DNA of 64,000 nt from Bacteroidetes bacterium SB0662_bin_6 (GTDB taxonomy: Bacteria; Bacteroidota; Rhodothermia; Rhodothermales; VXPQ01), in NCBI GenBank assembly GCA_009839485.1, contig VXPQ01000046.1, positions 222,913-286,912 on the forward strand. The letters run 5' to 3'. The stretch's first letter is position 1. The number at the start of each line of letters is the position of its first letter. The notes below the pieces were generated by a model, which did not search any database, was not told where the DNA came from, and saw only the letters and a list, made by a program, of their open reading frames with translations. Below are positions 13,520-22,761 of the stretch, one piece after another. The position numbers were made by a program, and so were the translations under genes.

Positions 13520-16261
13520 TCATGGACGAATTTCCAGCGGATAGCGGGCCAGTTCCGCCGCCGACCTTTCAAGGGGCGCTTCGTTACCCAAAACCAGCGT
13601 ATAAGAGCCGTCATCCGGTAACCCCTCGACCTTCAGGAGCACCTCATACGGCTCGTCGTAGGGTACCGGCAACGCGGTAAGCAGCTTTTCGACGTTCACC
13701 CGGAGCGTCCGTCCGTCGAGAGAATAACTTTGGGCAGCAATTCCATCAACCCCCACGACCATATCCCGCTCCACATTGACATAGAGGCCGCCGAGTTGAC
13801 GCAGTACGTCGGCGGCAGCGGCCAATCCGCCCACCTCGGCCCAACTCGGCCCGGAGCGGAGCGGGGTTTGTGGAAACCCTTCATGATCGATGTTTTCCGG
13901 CCCCAGCCCCAGGGGAAACGTCGGAGCATTGTATATCCCGTTCTCGACGTGCTGAGGAAGGGTAATCAGCGCAAGCGAGGAACGGGCGGCTGCCACCCCT
14001 CGCTCGACCAGGTCCTGCCGCCCGGTAAGCAGCCCGAGTCGGACCAGTATCCCGGCGAACCGGTGGTCACGCTGATCCAGCCATTCGGCATCGCCGATCT
14101 GTGAAGAGAAGCCTCCGAAGGGATAGGCCGTAATGATATAATGCGGCGCCCATACCGTTTGCAGAAAACTGGCATAGTCCGCGACGGCCTCGGCCGCTTC
14201 AAGGTAACGCGATTCCCCGGTTGCTTCGTAGAGCGAAACAAAACCCTGCAAGGCCCACGACATCGACATGGCGTTGCGCGGCGGCTGGCCTGTCCGCGGA
14301 TCGAAGAAGGTCTCGGCCTTGACGGCACAGGAGTATAGCGCCTCGAAATCCACCCATCTTTGTTGAGGCATTACGTCATCTATCAGAAACTGTGCGGCGC
14401 GTTTGGCTGCTTGCAGGAATTTATCTTCGCCGGTAGCGCGATACAGCTCACTGAGTACCCACGCATGCGCTCCGCCATCGGCGTTCCAGCGCATGCTCGG
14501 ACGAGGTTCAAGATGCTCGGTGAACCAGGCGGGCACACTGCCTTCGGGCTGCATACGTGCTATGAGAAAGTCGCCATACCGCTGGACGTAATCCAGAATA
14601 CGCGGGTCTTTCTGATAGAGACGATAGACCTCCATCAGATAACCCGCTGTCACACTGGCCGATGCCGTCTGATAGTCCCCCTCTTCCCAGTTCCAGTAGG
14701 TCCGTGTTTCGTCCGGATCGTACCCCTCGGTCGGAAATCGCCAGAGGCTGCCTATCCAATGCTTCTCGTTCAGATCGTAAAGGGAAGGAAACAAACCCTC
14801 ATGCTGCGGCGCCATGAGGGCCAGGTTGACCATGCGGCGGGCCTTGTCGATGAGTGAAGGATCCCCAAGCCGCTCGCCCCAATAATAGAATCCGGTGGCG
14901 TCCGCTACGTTATTCCACCAGGCCGTATTGTATGTCAGATGAAACCACTGCGGCGCCGTGAGCCGCAGCGCCCCGACCGGCTGCCCCTCCATTTCCCACT
15001 GCTGCCAGGAATTCCAGGCATCCGGTCCTTCAGGGTCCCGGTGGACCATGACGGGCTTCCCGTCTTCATACTCGACAGTAAAACCTTTATAGGCCAAAGA
15101 TGCCGGATACGCAATCGAGGCATACTCGGCGAATGGCATCGCCTGGGGGCGGGGACGCTGGAAATAGTGCCTCCCGTAACGGTCCCAGAGATACGTAGCC
15201 GCCCCCTGGTATCCCCGGTAAGGCGAGGCTTCGGCGTCCAGGATGAGATCCATCCCGTAACGCACCTCGTTGTCGGAAAGCGTACGAACGAGGGTTCCAC
15301 CCGCGTTTTCATGGCGCCAGTAAACGTGCTGCTCCGTGATCGCGTCCATGACGCCATACGCCAGCAGCGGGTGATTCGTCATCCCGGAGGCAAGTTCCAG
15401 ATCCAGCACGGCCGGCATGGATATCCTGGACGAGTCGATAGGAACGCCGAAAATCCAGGGATGCTTTTGAGGTCGCGCGTGCTGCCCGTATACAATGTGC
15501 TCGTTGATCTGGTCAAGATCGGGTACCAAGGCTGCAAACACGCTCCCGGTCTGCACGATGGCCGCGGGCGCAAAGAAGGCGCGATCGCCGATGACATCGC
15601 CGGGAGATCGCTTGTAGGCCGGCGCATGGCTGAAATCCGGGGATCCCGCCTCGGCAAAGGAAAATGGGGAAAACAGATATTCCAATTGCGGCGGATCGCC
15701 CCGGAGCACCCCCTGCACGTCGACGTGAATGATGTTTCTTCCCCGTTGCAGGCTCACGGTCTGCTCGACGCGCACCATAGGGGTCTCCCCGGTAAGCACC
15801 ACCTGTACTTCCTCGGGAGTTTTTTGGCTCACGTGCACCGTACGGAGTACTTCGGGAACGATCACGCGGTACTCCTCCGCAATGCGCAGGGCCCGACCCT
15901 GCTCGTTGGAGCGATCCAGGTACAGTGCAGTGGTAGTGTGCGGGCGCGGGTTGGGAGGACGAAACGCCTCAGCCACAAGCACCCATTGCCCGGCCTGCGC
16001 GGCAAAGAAGGCCTGATCAACGCCTTCGGGGCTCGGCGTGAATCGGGCTTTGACGAGGCCGTTGTCGATCTCGATGTACCCGTCGATCTCACGTACCTCG
16101 ACCGGGTTGGTCTGAGACGCCGCCCGTTGAGCAGATCCGCCAAATACCGTGGCGGCAAGAAGAAGGACGGCAACGGCGCTTCGCCATCGAGGCCCCGCCA
16201 TGCACCGACGCCCCGGTCGCGCGGCGGCGCGGGATGCGTTCGCCAGTGGGGTGGGTTCCAT
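13520..16261 (-). CDS. Secreted (alpha/alpha) toroid enzyme, probably carbohydrate-active, family not identified
   Basis: A 913-residue exported protein with a long, Arg-rich N-terminus and a signal peptide (about 26-49, SAVAVLLLAATVFGGSAQRAASQ). An N-terminal beta-rich half (about 55-330) is followed by repeated helical hairpins rich in aromatic motifs (ATGFYYWGERLGD, WNWEEGDYQTASASVTAGYLMEVY, GGAHAWVLSELYRATGEDKF, SMSWALQGFVSLYEATGE). Such a six-hairpin toroid is shared by many uronic-acid and deoxysugar hydrolases, lyases and epimerases. A small beta domain closes the protein. I cannot assign a GH or PL family or name catalytic residues. Co-location with sulfatase and isomerase genes supports action on the same glycan. 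Confidence 0.6.
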   Translation of the reverse strand: MEPTPLANASRAAARPGRRCMAGPRWRSAVAVLLLAATVFGGSAQRAASQTNPVEVREIDGYIEIDNGLVKARFTPSPEGVDQAFFAAQAGQWVLVAEAFRPPNPRPHTTTALYLDRSNEQGRALRIAEEYRVIVPEVLRTVHVSQKTPEEVQVVLTGETPMVRVEQTVSLQRGRNIIHVDVQGVLRGDPPQLEYLFSPFSFAEAGSPDFSHAPAYKRSPGDVIGDRAFFAPAAIVQTGSVFAALVPDLDQINEHIVYGQHARPQKHPWIFGVPIDSSRISMPAVLDLELASGMTNHPLLAYGVMDAITEQHVYWRHENAGGTLVRTLSDNEVRYGMDLILDAEASPYRGYQGAATYLWDRYGRHYFQRPRPQAMPFAEYASIAYPASLAYKGFTVEYEDGKPVMVHRDPEGPDAWNSWQQWEMEGQPVGALRLTAPQWFHLTYNTAWWNNVADATGFYYWGERLGDPSLIDKARRMVNLALMAPQHEGLFPSLYDLNEKHWIGSLWRFPTEGYDPDETRTYWNWEEGDYQTASASVTAGYLMEVYRLYQKDPRILDYVQRYGDFLIARMQPEGSVPAWFTEHLEPRPSMRWNADGGAHAWVLSELYRATGEDKFLQAAKRAAQFLIDDVMPQQRWVDFEALYSCAVKAETFFDPRTGQPPRNAMSMSWALQGFVSLYEATGESRYLEAAEAVADYASFLQTVWAPHYIITAYPFGGFSSQIGDAEWLDQRDHRFAGILVRLGLLTGRQDLVERGVAAARSSLALITLPQHVENGIYNAPTFPLGLGPENIDHEGFPQTPLRSGPSWAEVGGLAAAADVLRQLGGLYVNVERDMVVGVDGIAAQSYSLDGRTLRVNVEKLLTALPVPYDEPYEVLLKVEGLPDDGSYTLVLGNEAPLERSAAELARYPLEIRP

Positions 16262-16303
16262 ACGTGCTCGGAGTTGGTTGGCTGTGTCTTGAGGACAGGA
16301 GCC

Positions 16304-17347
16304 CTACCGTCCGAAAGCCAGTGAGAACATATGGGTGTATCCGAGAACGCCGAAGTCCCACCATGCATAGTTGACGGCGATGCCCCCGGCACTGGTGGTA
16401 ACTTTCAGACCGGCCCCAAGGGTAATACCTTCCTCGTCGTAATTGAACCGGTACCCTGCCCGTAGCGCAAGCAGGTCCCGAAAGACGTACTCCGTCCCTG
16501 TGTTCACTTTTTCGGGGCCGTCGTTCGGATGAACGAACTCGCCGGCGAAGGTCCAGGCATGCGGGCTGCCCTCCCCGGCCTCAATCACGTCGTAGGCAGC
16601 GCCTATGCTGAAATTCACAGGCATCCGCACGTTGGCGGGTTCGTAGCCTATGCGCTCGTCGAACTGGGCGATTTGGGTGTCGGGGCCGATATTTTTGCCG
16701 ACCATGGTTAGACGGAGACTGCGGAGACCTGTGTAAAAGACCGTACCCACATCGACGGCCCAGGCGCCGACGTTGGCGTCATCGAGCGTCTCGGAAATGT
16801 ATTTGGCGTTGGCGCCAAAATAAAGGCGGTCCGTGATGCGGCGGGCATAGCTGACCCCCGCCACGAGATTATGGGCGGAAACCGTACCCAGGTCGGTGAG
16901 CACCTCCGAGCGCCCGGTAGGCACCCCCTGGTCCAGAATGGGACGGTTTTCGGTCCTCGGCATGTCTCCGTAATCAAGGTAGAAGACGTGAACGCCTACG
17001 GTGCCTATGCCCTCGAATTGCTTGAGAGCGGCGGCGCTCTGATAAGCAATATCGGCAAACCATTGCACGTGAGAAATCGCCACATTGAAATTCTCGACGT
17101 TCACGGTCGAGGCCGGATTGGTGAATACCGTGGCGGCGTCCGCGTAGCCTGCGGAAGACAGAATGCCGCCGATGCCCGCCTGGCGTGCGCTTGTGGGCAG
17201 TTTCAAAAACTGAAAACCGGATTGCCCGACCCGCTGAAAAGAGGGCGATTCGACACCAGTGCCTACGTCAGGCTCGATTTGCCCATGGGCCGGATGCACC
17301 GCCAGAAACAGGATCGATGCACAGGCGAGTGAGGCATATTTTTTCAT
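16304..17347 (-). CDS. PorV/PorQ-family outer-membrane barrel
   Basis: This 347-residue protein has a signal peptide MKKYASLACASILFLAVHPAHG and then GFQFLKLPTSARQAGIGG, the segment that defines PorV/PorQ-type FadL-like barrels. VGVSYARRI-type strands and the C-terminal strand MFSLAFGR follow. PorV shuttles type IX cargo to the surface attachment complex; PorV-like paralogues are common beside T9SS-sorted proteins. The start at ATG 17347 is chosen for the signal peptide and the GGGGGT site; a longer GTG start at 17404 overlaps the upstream stop. It lies directly after the sorted secreted protein and 42 bp before the toroid enzyme, which suggests that it handles that cargo. Confidence 0.85.
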   Translation of the reverse strand: MKKYASLACASILFLAVHPAHGQIEPDVGTGVESPSFQRVGQSGFQFLKLPTSARQAGIGGILSSAGYADAATVFTNPASTVNVENFNVAISHVQWFADIAYQSAAALKQFEGIGTVGVHVFYLDYGDMPRTENRPILDQGVPTGRSEVLTDLGTVSAHNLVAGVSYARRITDRLYFGANAKYISETLDDANVGAWAVDVGTVFYTGLRSLRLTMVGKNIGPDTQIAQFDERIGYEPANVRMPVNFSIGAAYDVIEAGEGSPHAWTFAGEFVHPNDGPEKVNTGTEYVFRDLLALRAGYRFNYDEEGITLGAGLKVTTSAGGIAVNYAWWDFGVLGYTHMFSLAFGR

Positions 17348-17400
17348 CTTGGCTACCCCCGGTAGAAAGTCTCGGCGTTCGGACGACGTTACGGTTTTAC

Positions 17401-19386
17401 TCACTTGATGATGATGAACTTGCCCATGTCCGCCTCCCCTTCGTGGCCGGACACATGCGACTCGATGTGGTAGATGTACACCCCGGGCTGCACGTTTTGA
17501 AAGAAGCGAGTCAGCAGGTAGTCGCCTTCGAGCGCACTTCCCCAGGCTTCCTCCCCGAAACCGTCATTGTGCTCAATGGTGCGAATCAGCTCTCCAGCGA
17601 CATTGAAAATGCGGATCGTACAAATCCCCGGAATGTTCAGAAAACTGATTCTCTTTTCTTCGGAGGGATCGGCAAGACCACTGACCTGCCGGAAAGGATT
17701 AGGGATAACCAGCACATCCGACAGGCTGTTGCTTGGCGCCGGCTTGGCGGCCAGCGCGTTGTATGTGTAGGCGGTAAACCCGCTTTCCAGCCCATCCTCG
17801 TCATAGGAAGTGACCCAGTAGCGATACGGGATGCCCGCTTTCGTTGCAAGGCGGTAGGTGACCTTGTTGCCGGTGGTCAACCCGGCAGCCTGGTCCCGGG
17901 AAATGTTCGCCACCTCCTCCCAGGGCCCCTCTATGCGCGACTCGGACTGGTATATTTTGTACCCGGCCCAATCGTTGCGTCCCTTGATCGGATCAACGTA
18001 GCCGTTCGGCACGGCCGTGAAGGTAATATCGAACCCCTGCGTGAGCGTCTCGGGATCGGCAAACAACTCGACCTGGATCATGTCGTCGTTGCTGGCGAAA
18101 GGAGCATCGCCGACGGTAGGCGGCGGATAGGCGGTGATGCCGGCATTCCAGTTCCCGGTGCGTTGCCAGGCCTCTACGATCCCCAGAGCGGCCGCCCAGT
18201 TTTCCTTCAGATTGGCCATTCCCGCCGCAAGGTAGTTCTGCGTGGCCTCCAGGCCGCCCCGCTCGGTAACGTTGCGGTCCATCTCCCCGAGCGCGATCAC
18301 CCGGATCAGCTCGACGGAATCTCCGGGGGCAATGTCATAGGGGCCGATGCCCAGGTTGAAAGCGCCAAGGCGTTCATAGATATTGCCATCGACGGTGGAC
18401 GCGTCGGCGTTCGCCTCGCGCCAGCTCATCCGCGGCTGCTCGGGGGTCATGCGCGTGAGAACATAGTCCGGGTCCCTGTTCGTGGGCTGCCAGAATTCTT
18501 CGTCGGGCGCGCCCGGGTTCTCATTCAGAATCCGGTGATAGATTCCTTGATAAACCTTCTTCTCACCGAACTTGTTGGGCGTCACGTCCACGATGTTGTC
18601 GGTGAATATCTGGGGCGAATAGAGCCTGCGGTCGATCGAATTCTGGATGGTGATATTGCCCGGATCCCCCCGGTCGCCCGTGACGTCGCCGGGAGAAATG
18701 TCATAGGTCACGGGACTCTGGTTCGGCGGCATGGAGGTGTCGTCGTAGAACACGAAGTTCCCCTGTTCTTCCCGGGAATTGCTGAAGGAAGCATCCCAGA
18801 CATATTCGTCATCGAACGGAGTCCCATACGGCACGCCCGTTGCGATATTGATGCTGTAGGTAACAGCGTGATACCAGTCCTGGATGGTGGTGCCGCCCTC
18901 GTTCGTGTACACCTCGCGCTGTATGATGAAGTCGTCGTACTGCGGCAGGCTCCAGACCATCCTCTTTCGGGATACCCGCAAAGGGATAGTCGGCACCCCA
19001 GGTGCTGACGGATCAATGGAAGTAACCACATCGAAGGAATACTCCTCGGCTTCCTGTGCGCTTTGGCTGAAGTTGTAGTTCTTCACCAAAGTGTGCCCGA
19101 CGACGTTGAAGGTGGGCGGACCGGCAACGATCAGATCCCCGTCGACGAGAGCGACCCAGTTTTCGAAGGTGTTGAACCAACTCGTAGGGGCCTCGAAGTA
19201 GCCGGGGTAGGCGGACCTCCAGGCGGCCGGGTTGGGAACTGCCTCACTGACAATGGTCCAGAACTTGCCCCGCGTGAGTTGGTGGTCGGTGATGGCCTGC
19301 GCAGCGACCGGGGCGGGGAACGCAGCCAGGACAGCGCCTATCACGAAGGCTGTGAAAAAGGAGACTTGCCGTGTCGTTATGCTCAT
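17401..19386 (-). CDS. Large secreted protein with type IX-like C-terminal sorting domain
   Basis: A 661-residue exported protein with a signal peptide (residues 10-30, FFTAFVIGAVLAAFPAPVAAQ). The central region has no family I recognise, apart from a fibronectin-like module (about 470-550, DWAGYKIYQSESRIEGPWEEV and GIPYRYWVTSYDEDGLES). The last 100 residues carry VIPNPFRQ, IRIFNVAGELIRTIEH, GVYIYHIESH and the final GKFIIIK, the FlgD-like/type IX sorting pattern. It lies between the TonB receptor (46 bp away) and the PorV-like barrel (overlapping its longest start). It may occupy the role a SusD lipoprotein has in other loci, that is a surface glycan binder; this is inference. Confidence 0.75.
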   Translation of the reverse strand: MSITTRQVSFFTAFVIGAVLAAFPAPVAAQAITDHQLTRGKFWTIVSEAVPNPAAWRSAYPGYFEAPTSWFNTFENWVALVDGDLIVAGPPTFNVVGHTLVKNYNFSQSAQEAEEYSFDVVTSIDPSAPGVPTIPLRVSRKRMVWSLPQYDDFIIQREVYTNEGGTTIQDWYHAVTYSINIATGVPYGTPFDDEYVWDASFSNSREEQGNFVFYDDTSMPPNQSPVTYDISPGDVTGDRGDPGNITIQNSIDRRLYSPQIFTDNIVDVTPNKFGEKKVYQGIYHRILNENPGAPDEEFWQPTNRDPDYVLTRMTPEQPRMSWREANADASTVDGNIYERLGAFNLGIGPYDIAPGDSVELIRVIALGEMDRNVTERGGLEATQNYLAAGMANLKENWAAALGIVEAWQRTGNWNAGITAYPPPTVGDAPFASNDDMIQVELFADPETLTQGFDITFTAVPNGYVDPIKGRNDWAGYKIYQSESRIEGPWEEVANISRDQAAGLTTGNKVTYRLATKAGIPYRYWVTSYDEDGLESGFTAYTYNALAAKPAPSNSLSDVLVIPNPFRQVSGLADPSEEKRISFLNIPGICTIRIFNVAGELIRTIEHNDGFGEEAWGSALEGDYLLTRFFQNVQPGVYIYHIESHVSGHEGEADMGKFIIIK

Positions 19387-19432
19387 CGGTCTGGGCTCCG
19401 GTTAGGCTGAAAAAAACTTGCTTCCTGGGCGA

Positions 19433-22400
19433 TTAAAAGTTCAATTGTACCCCGAAAAACATCTGCCGGGGAAGCTGAACGAGATCGTACCAGTCCCATT
19501 CGCTTTCTTCCCCCGTTGTTGGATTCACCGGGAGTTGATCTTCTTCGTGGTAAGCAACCAAGGCATCCTGTGAGGTGGGGAACCTGATGCGGTTGGTATT
19601 GAGCACATTATGAACGTCCACGCTGAACTCAATCTCCGAAGAGCCAACCAGGCCAATGGCTTTCGAGATACGCAGGTTAGTGTTGTGGTAGGGTTTCCAC
19701 CGCCTGTTATTGGGCTCGGTCGAGAAATCTCCCGGGGAGTGATAGGTGTAGCGGTGGCCGCTGGCGAAATTGTAAAAGGCGTTCACATGCCATCCTCCCA
19801 ACGGGTAAAAACTTCCAAGGTCAGGGCCGAATTGTTCCGGCGTGAACAAGTTCAGGATTGCCTTGAAGCTCGTAGTCGGGTTCCATTGGTCGTTGTTCTG
19901 CCCGGAGGTCCCCCGGTCTCTCAGGCTCACGCCGTGCAATCGGTTTGGCCGTACGGGGTTGCCATCCACTTCGACGAATATCTGTCTGAAACCGTATTGG
20001 CCGGAGCGCACGAAAGAGCGGTTGAAAACAAGCTTCAGGCGTGCGTTCCGCAAAAAGAGCGTCTCGATGGACGCTTCGAGGCCTCTCACATCGACGAACC
20101 CGCCATTGGTCGTTACCCGGCTGCGGCCGCCTCCCGGCGCGAACCCAAGGGTGGCCACCGGGTCGGTATACACCTCGGTGTTTACCGAACCCCCGAGGCC
20201 GAAAAGGTTGGCGTGCGATCCGAATCCCACAAAGTCGACCCGCCCCTGGCTCACTCCGAGAGAAGTCAGATTCTTGCCGTCCTTGTAATAGGCGGTCACG
20301 TCGAGTTGGGCCAACCGGGGAATATGCTGATCGAAGCCAATCTCGTACTGAATGATCTTCTCGAAGGTGAGCTCCGGGTTGGCCGTGTTGGTGTTGGGGT
20401 GATAGAAACCGAACGCCTCCTCAGGTGAAGCATCCGGATTGCCTTCCGAACTGGACGTGATGTGAAAAATCGTCGGGCCGCCACCGATCAGTTGCCACGC
20501 CGGGCGCTGGTTGAAGTGACCGTAGGAAAAGTGCAGCACGGTCAACTCCGTGATCGGATGGGATATGCCGAAACGCGGTGAAAGCACGGCCCGAGAACGG
20601 GTTTGCACACCGTGCGTTTCCGCATCGTAGCTGGGCACGTGGGCCTCGTCGAACACGCCCGGATCGAATATCGAGGGCGCCACTTTCGTGTTCGCATCAA
20701 AGGCGTCGAAACGCAGCCCCGCGTTGACCACCATGCCGTTCAGCTCCACCTTCCCCTGCACATAGGCTGCCGCATCCCACGGCTTGAAATCGGGCTTCGT
20801 CGCCAAATTGGAGTAGACGGCGCCCGGCATGTCTCCGGCCTTAAAGGTCTTCGACACGTACTGTGGGGAGATGAACACACCGGCCTTCAATTGAAACTCC
20901 TGGCTTACCTGATTCGTGTAGTCCACCTTGGCTACAGCGGCCTCTGAGCGCACCTTGAGTTGAAAAATGCCCGGGTGGCGGCGATGAAAAATGGGAGGCA
21001 GCAAAAACAGCGGGTTGCCCGGAATCATTGTTTCGTCCCAGTGGGTGCCAAACTCCTCTGACTCGGGATCATAGAATTCGCTGTCCTCGAGTTGGCCGAA
21101 GTTGTCCCGATCCAGACGCATGGTGGTGTAGCTCACCTTGGCGTCGAGAAAAGATGAAGGATTGAATACGTGCGTCCAGGCCAGTTGTCCACTCCGCATC
21201 CGCATGTATTCCGGCGGCGTCGGAACCTGAAAGATGTTCGAGGTGCCGTAGGGCCAGTACTTGAACGTGGAATAACCGGAGTGATAGTACGGCGGAGGGC
21301 CCCAGAACCCCGAAACGAATGCATCTTCACTGGACCAGTAGCTCAACCGCGGGCCATCCGTGTTGTCGAAACCCTGGTAAAGGCCCGAAAGCTCAAGCCG
21401 GTTGCTGGAGCCGAGCCGGTAATGCAGCTTGCCCTGGTAATTCCAATCCTGAGTATACTCCAGATAAGCCGGGAAATTCGGGGCGCTCCGCACGTACTTC
21501 CCCGAAGCAAGAAACCCCAGGTCTTCCGTGATCGGCCCATAGAACGTTCCCTCGCCCTCCCAGGTAGCGCGCTCGGCATAATCCTGCATGCGGCGTGAAA
21601 CGTCCCCGAAAAGATCCCCCGTGATGAAATTCGTCCACGCATCGAGGCGCTCCTGCGGGGTTCGCGCGGCCCACGCGCCTCCCCCGGTGTTCTCGGTCCA
21701 GTAGTCGAGCGTAGCCATCACCTTCCATTCATAATTCTCTTTACTGTAAATATTCCGGCCCCAATGATATTGTCCCGCGGGGCGATATCGGGAACGTATC
21801 GTGCCGCGAATGCGGTCTGAAGCAGAACGGGTGACAATGTTGATTACCGAACCCGTCGCGCGCCCGTACTCTGCGCTCCAGCCACCGGTAAGGACCTCCA
21901 GTTCCGCGATGGTCGTGGTGTTGACGCCTGCCAAATTACCCCCTGAAACATTGTCGCGCAGGCTGAGCCCATCAATGAAATAGCTGTCCTCGAGTCCAAA
22001 GCCCCCGCGAATACCGCCGTGGATGTTCGTTCCCGTCTGAATCAGAAGCGCCTCAGAGAGTGTCTTCACCCAACTGTTATCAAGCTCCTCACCGCTCATG
22101 CGCTGTTTGCTGCCCGTGAGATCCACCTCTACAGGCGGACGCTCCGCAACCACCACCACCTCTTCTGCTTGCACCGCAGAGGGGGAAAGCGAAAAATTCA
22201 ACGGGGCCGTTTGATTAATGTAGACCCGCACGTCGGTCTGCGTCACCGTTGCAAAACCGATCATCGTCGACTGTACGACATGCGTACCCGGGGGCACCTG
22301 TAAAATGAAGTAGTTGCCCTCGGCGTCGGCGGCGGCCCCCAACCGGGTGCCCTCGACCACCACATTTGCCCCGGACAAGGGTTCTCCCGTGACCGCGTCG

Positions 22401-22501
22401 GTGACGGTACCTGCTATCTTACCCGTCTGCGCATGGACGAGACCTGTAGAGAGAAGCAAACCTCCAAGGACGAGAAGCGAAGAAGCGTATCTCCTGATCA
22501 T
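19433..22501 (-). CDS. TonB-dependent receptor with carboxypeptidase-regulatory N-terminal domain
   Basis: The 1022-residue outer-membrane transporter begins with a signal peptide (to about residue 24). A CarboxypepD_reg-like domain follows (about 27-110, GKIAGTVTDAVTGEPLSGANV), then the plug (about 130-235, SGEELDNSWVKTLSEALL, DGLSLRDN, GRATGSVINIVTRSA) and a beta-barrel ending MFFGVQLNF with C-terminal Phe. This architecture matches SusC-type receptors, but no SusD follows. A LacI-type operator lies at 22569-22582, about 70 bp upstream. It heads a leftward series with the sorted protein, PorV-like barrel, toroid enzyme and DUF6786-like lipoprotein. It likely imports oligosaccharides released outside the cell. 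Confidence 0.93.
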   Translation of the reverse strand: MIRRYASSLLVLGGLLLSTGLVHAQTGKIAGTVTDAVTGEPLSGANVVVEGTRLGAAADAEGNYFILQVPPGTHVVQSTMIGFATVTQTDVRVYINQTAPLNFSLSPSAVQAEEVVVVAERPPVEVDLTGSKQRMSGEELDNSWVKTLSEALLIQTGTNIHGGIRGGFGLEDSYFIDGLSLRDNVSGGNLAGVNTTTIAELEVLTGGWSAEYGRATGSVINIVTRSASDRIRGTIRSRYRPAGQYHWGRNIYSKENYEWKVMATLDYWTENTGGGAWAARTPQERLDAWTNFITGDLFGDVSRRMQDYAERATWEGEGTFYGPITEDLGFLASGKYVRSAPNFPAYLEYTQDWNYQGKLHYRLGSSNRLELSGLYQGFDNTDGPRLSYWSSEDAFVSGFWGPPPYYHSGYSTFKYWPYGTSNIFQVPTPPEYMRMRSGQLAWTHVFNPSSFLDAKVSYTTMRLDRDNFGQLEDSEFYDPESEEFGTHWDETMIPGNPLFLLPPIFHRRHPGIFQLKVRSEAAVAKVDYTNQVSQEFQLKAGVFISPQYVSKTFKAGDMPGAVYSNLATKPDFKPWDAAAYVQGKVELNGMVVNAGLRFDAFDANTKVAPSIFDPGVFDEAHVPSYDAETHGVQTRSRAVLSPRFGISHPITELTVLHFSYGHFNQRPAWQLIGGGPTIFHITSSSEGNPDASPEEAFGFYHPNTNTANPELTFEKIIQYEIGFDQHIPRLAQLDVTAYYKDGKNLTSLGVSQGRVDFVGFGSHANLFGLGGSVNTEVYTDPVATLGFAPGGGRSRVTTNGGFVDVRGLEASIETLFLRNARLKLVFNRSFVRSGQYGFRQIFVEVDGNPVRPNRLHGVSLRDRGTSGQNNDQWNPTTSFKAILNLFTPEQFGPDLGSFYPLGGWHVNAFYNFASGHRYTYHSPGDFSTEPNNRRWKPYHNTNLRISKAIGLVGSSEIEFSVDVHNVLNTNRIRFPTSQDALVAYHEEDQLPVNPTTGEESEWDWYDLVQLPRQMFFGVQLNF

Positions 22502-22568
22502 GATTAACCTGCGTCGTGTGCTTGCATGAACCGCGAAAACCGCCGGGGGGTCACGCGGAAAGGAGGAA

Positions 22569-22582
22569 TGTTAGCGTTATCA
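22569..22582. promoter_or_regulatory. LacI/GntR-type operator (site 3)
   Basis: TGTTAGCGTTATCA keeps the central CG and differs from the palindrome TGTTAACGTTAACA at two positions. It lies 67 bp before the TonB receptor start, in the 260-bp gap 22502-22761. An AGGAGG stretch beside it (22561-22566) is on the opposite strand to the receptor, so it is not its ribosome binding site. Confidence 0.45.
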
Positions 22583-22761
22583 TTTTCTGGCAAAAAAACA
22601 CGTCGGGATACTTCAAAAGCGATACCCCATGCTCAGTATAAACGTGTGCCTGCTCTTTGTCAAGAAATCGTGAAATATTTTTAAAAATAATCCGAAATAC
22701 CGAGTGAATACTCGAGAAAAACACAATCCGGAGCAACGTTGACAGGGCCTGCCCGGACCCA

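Noticed and set aside
17185..19008. 607-codon rightward frame opposite the sorted secreted protein
   Set aside because: It mirrors the codon pattern of the real gene and contains no domain; the minus-strand product has signal peptide and sorting tail.
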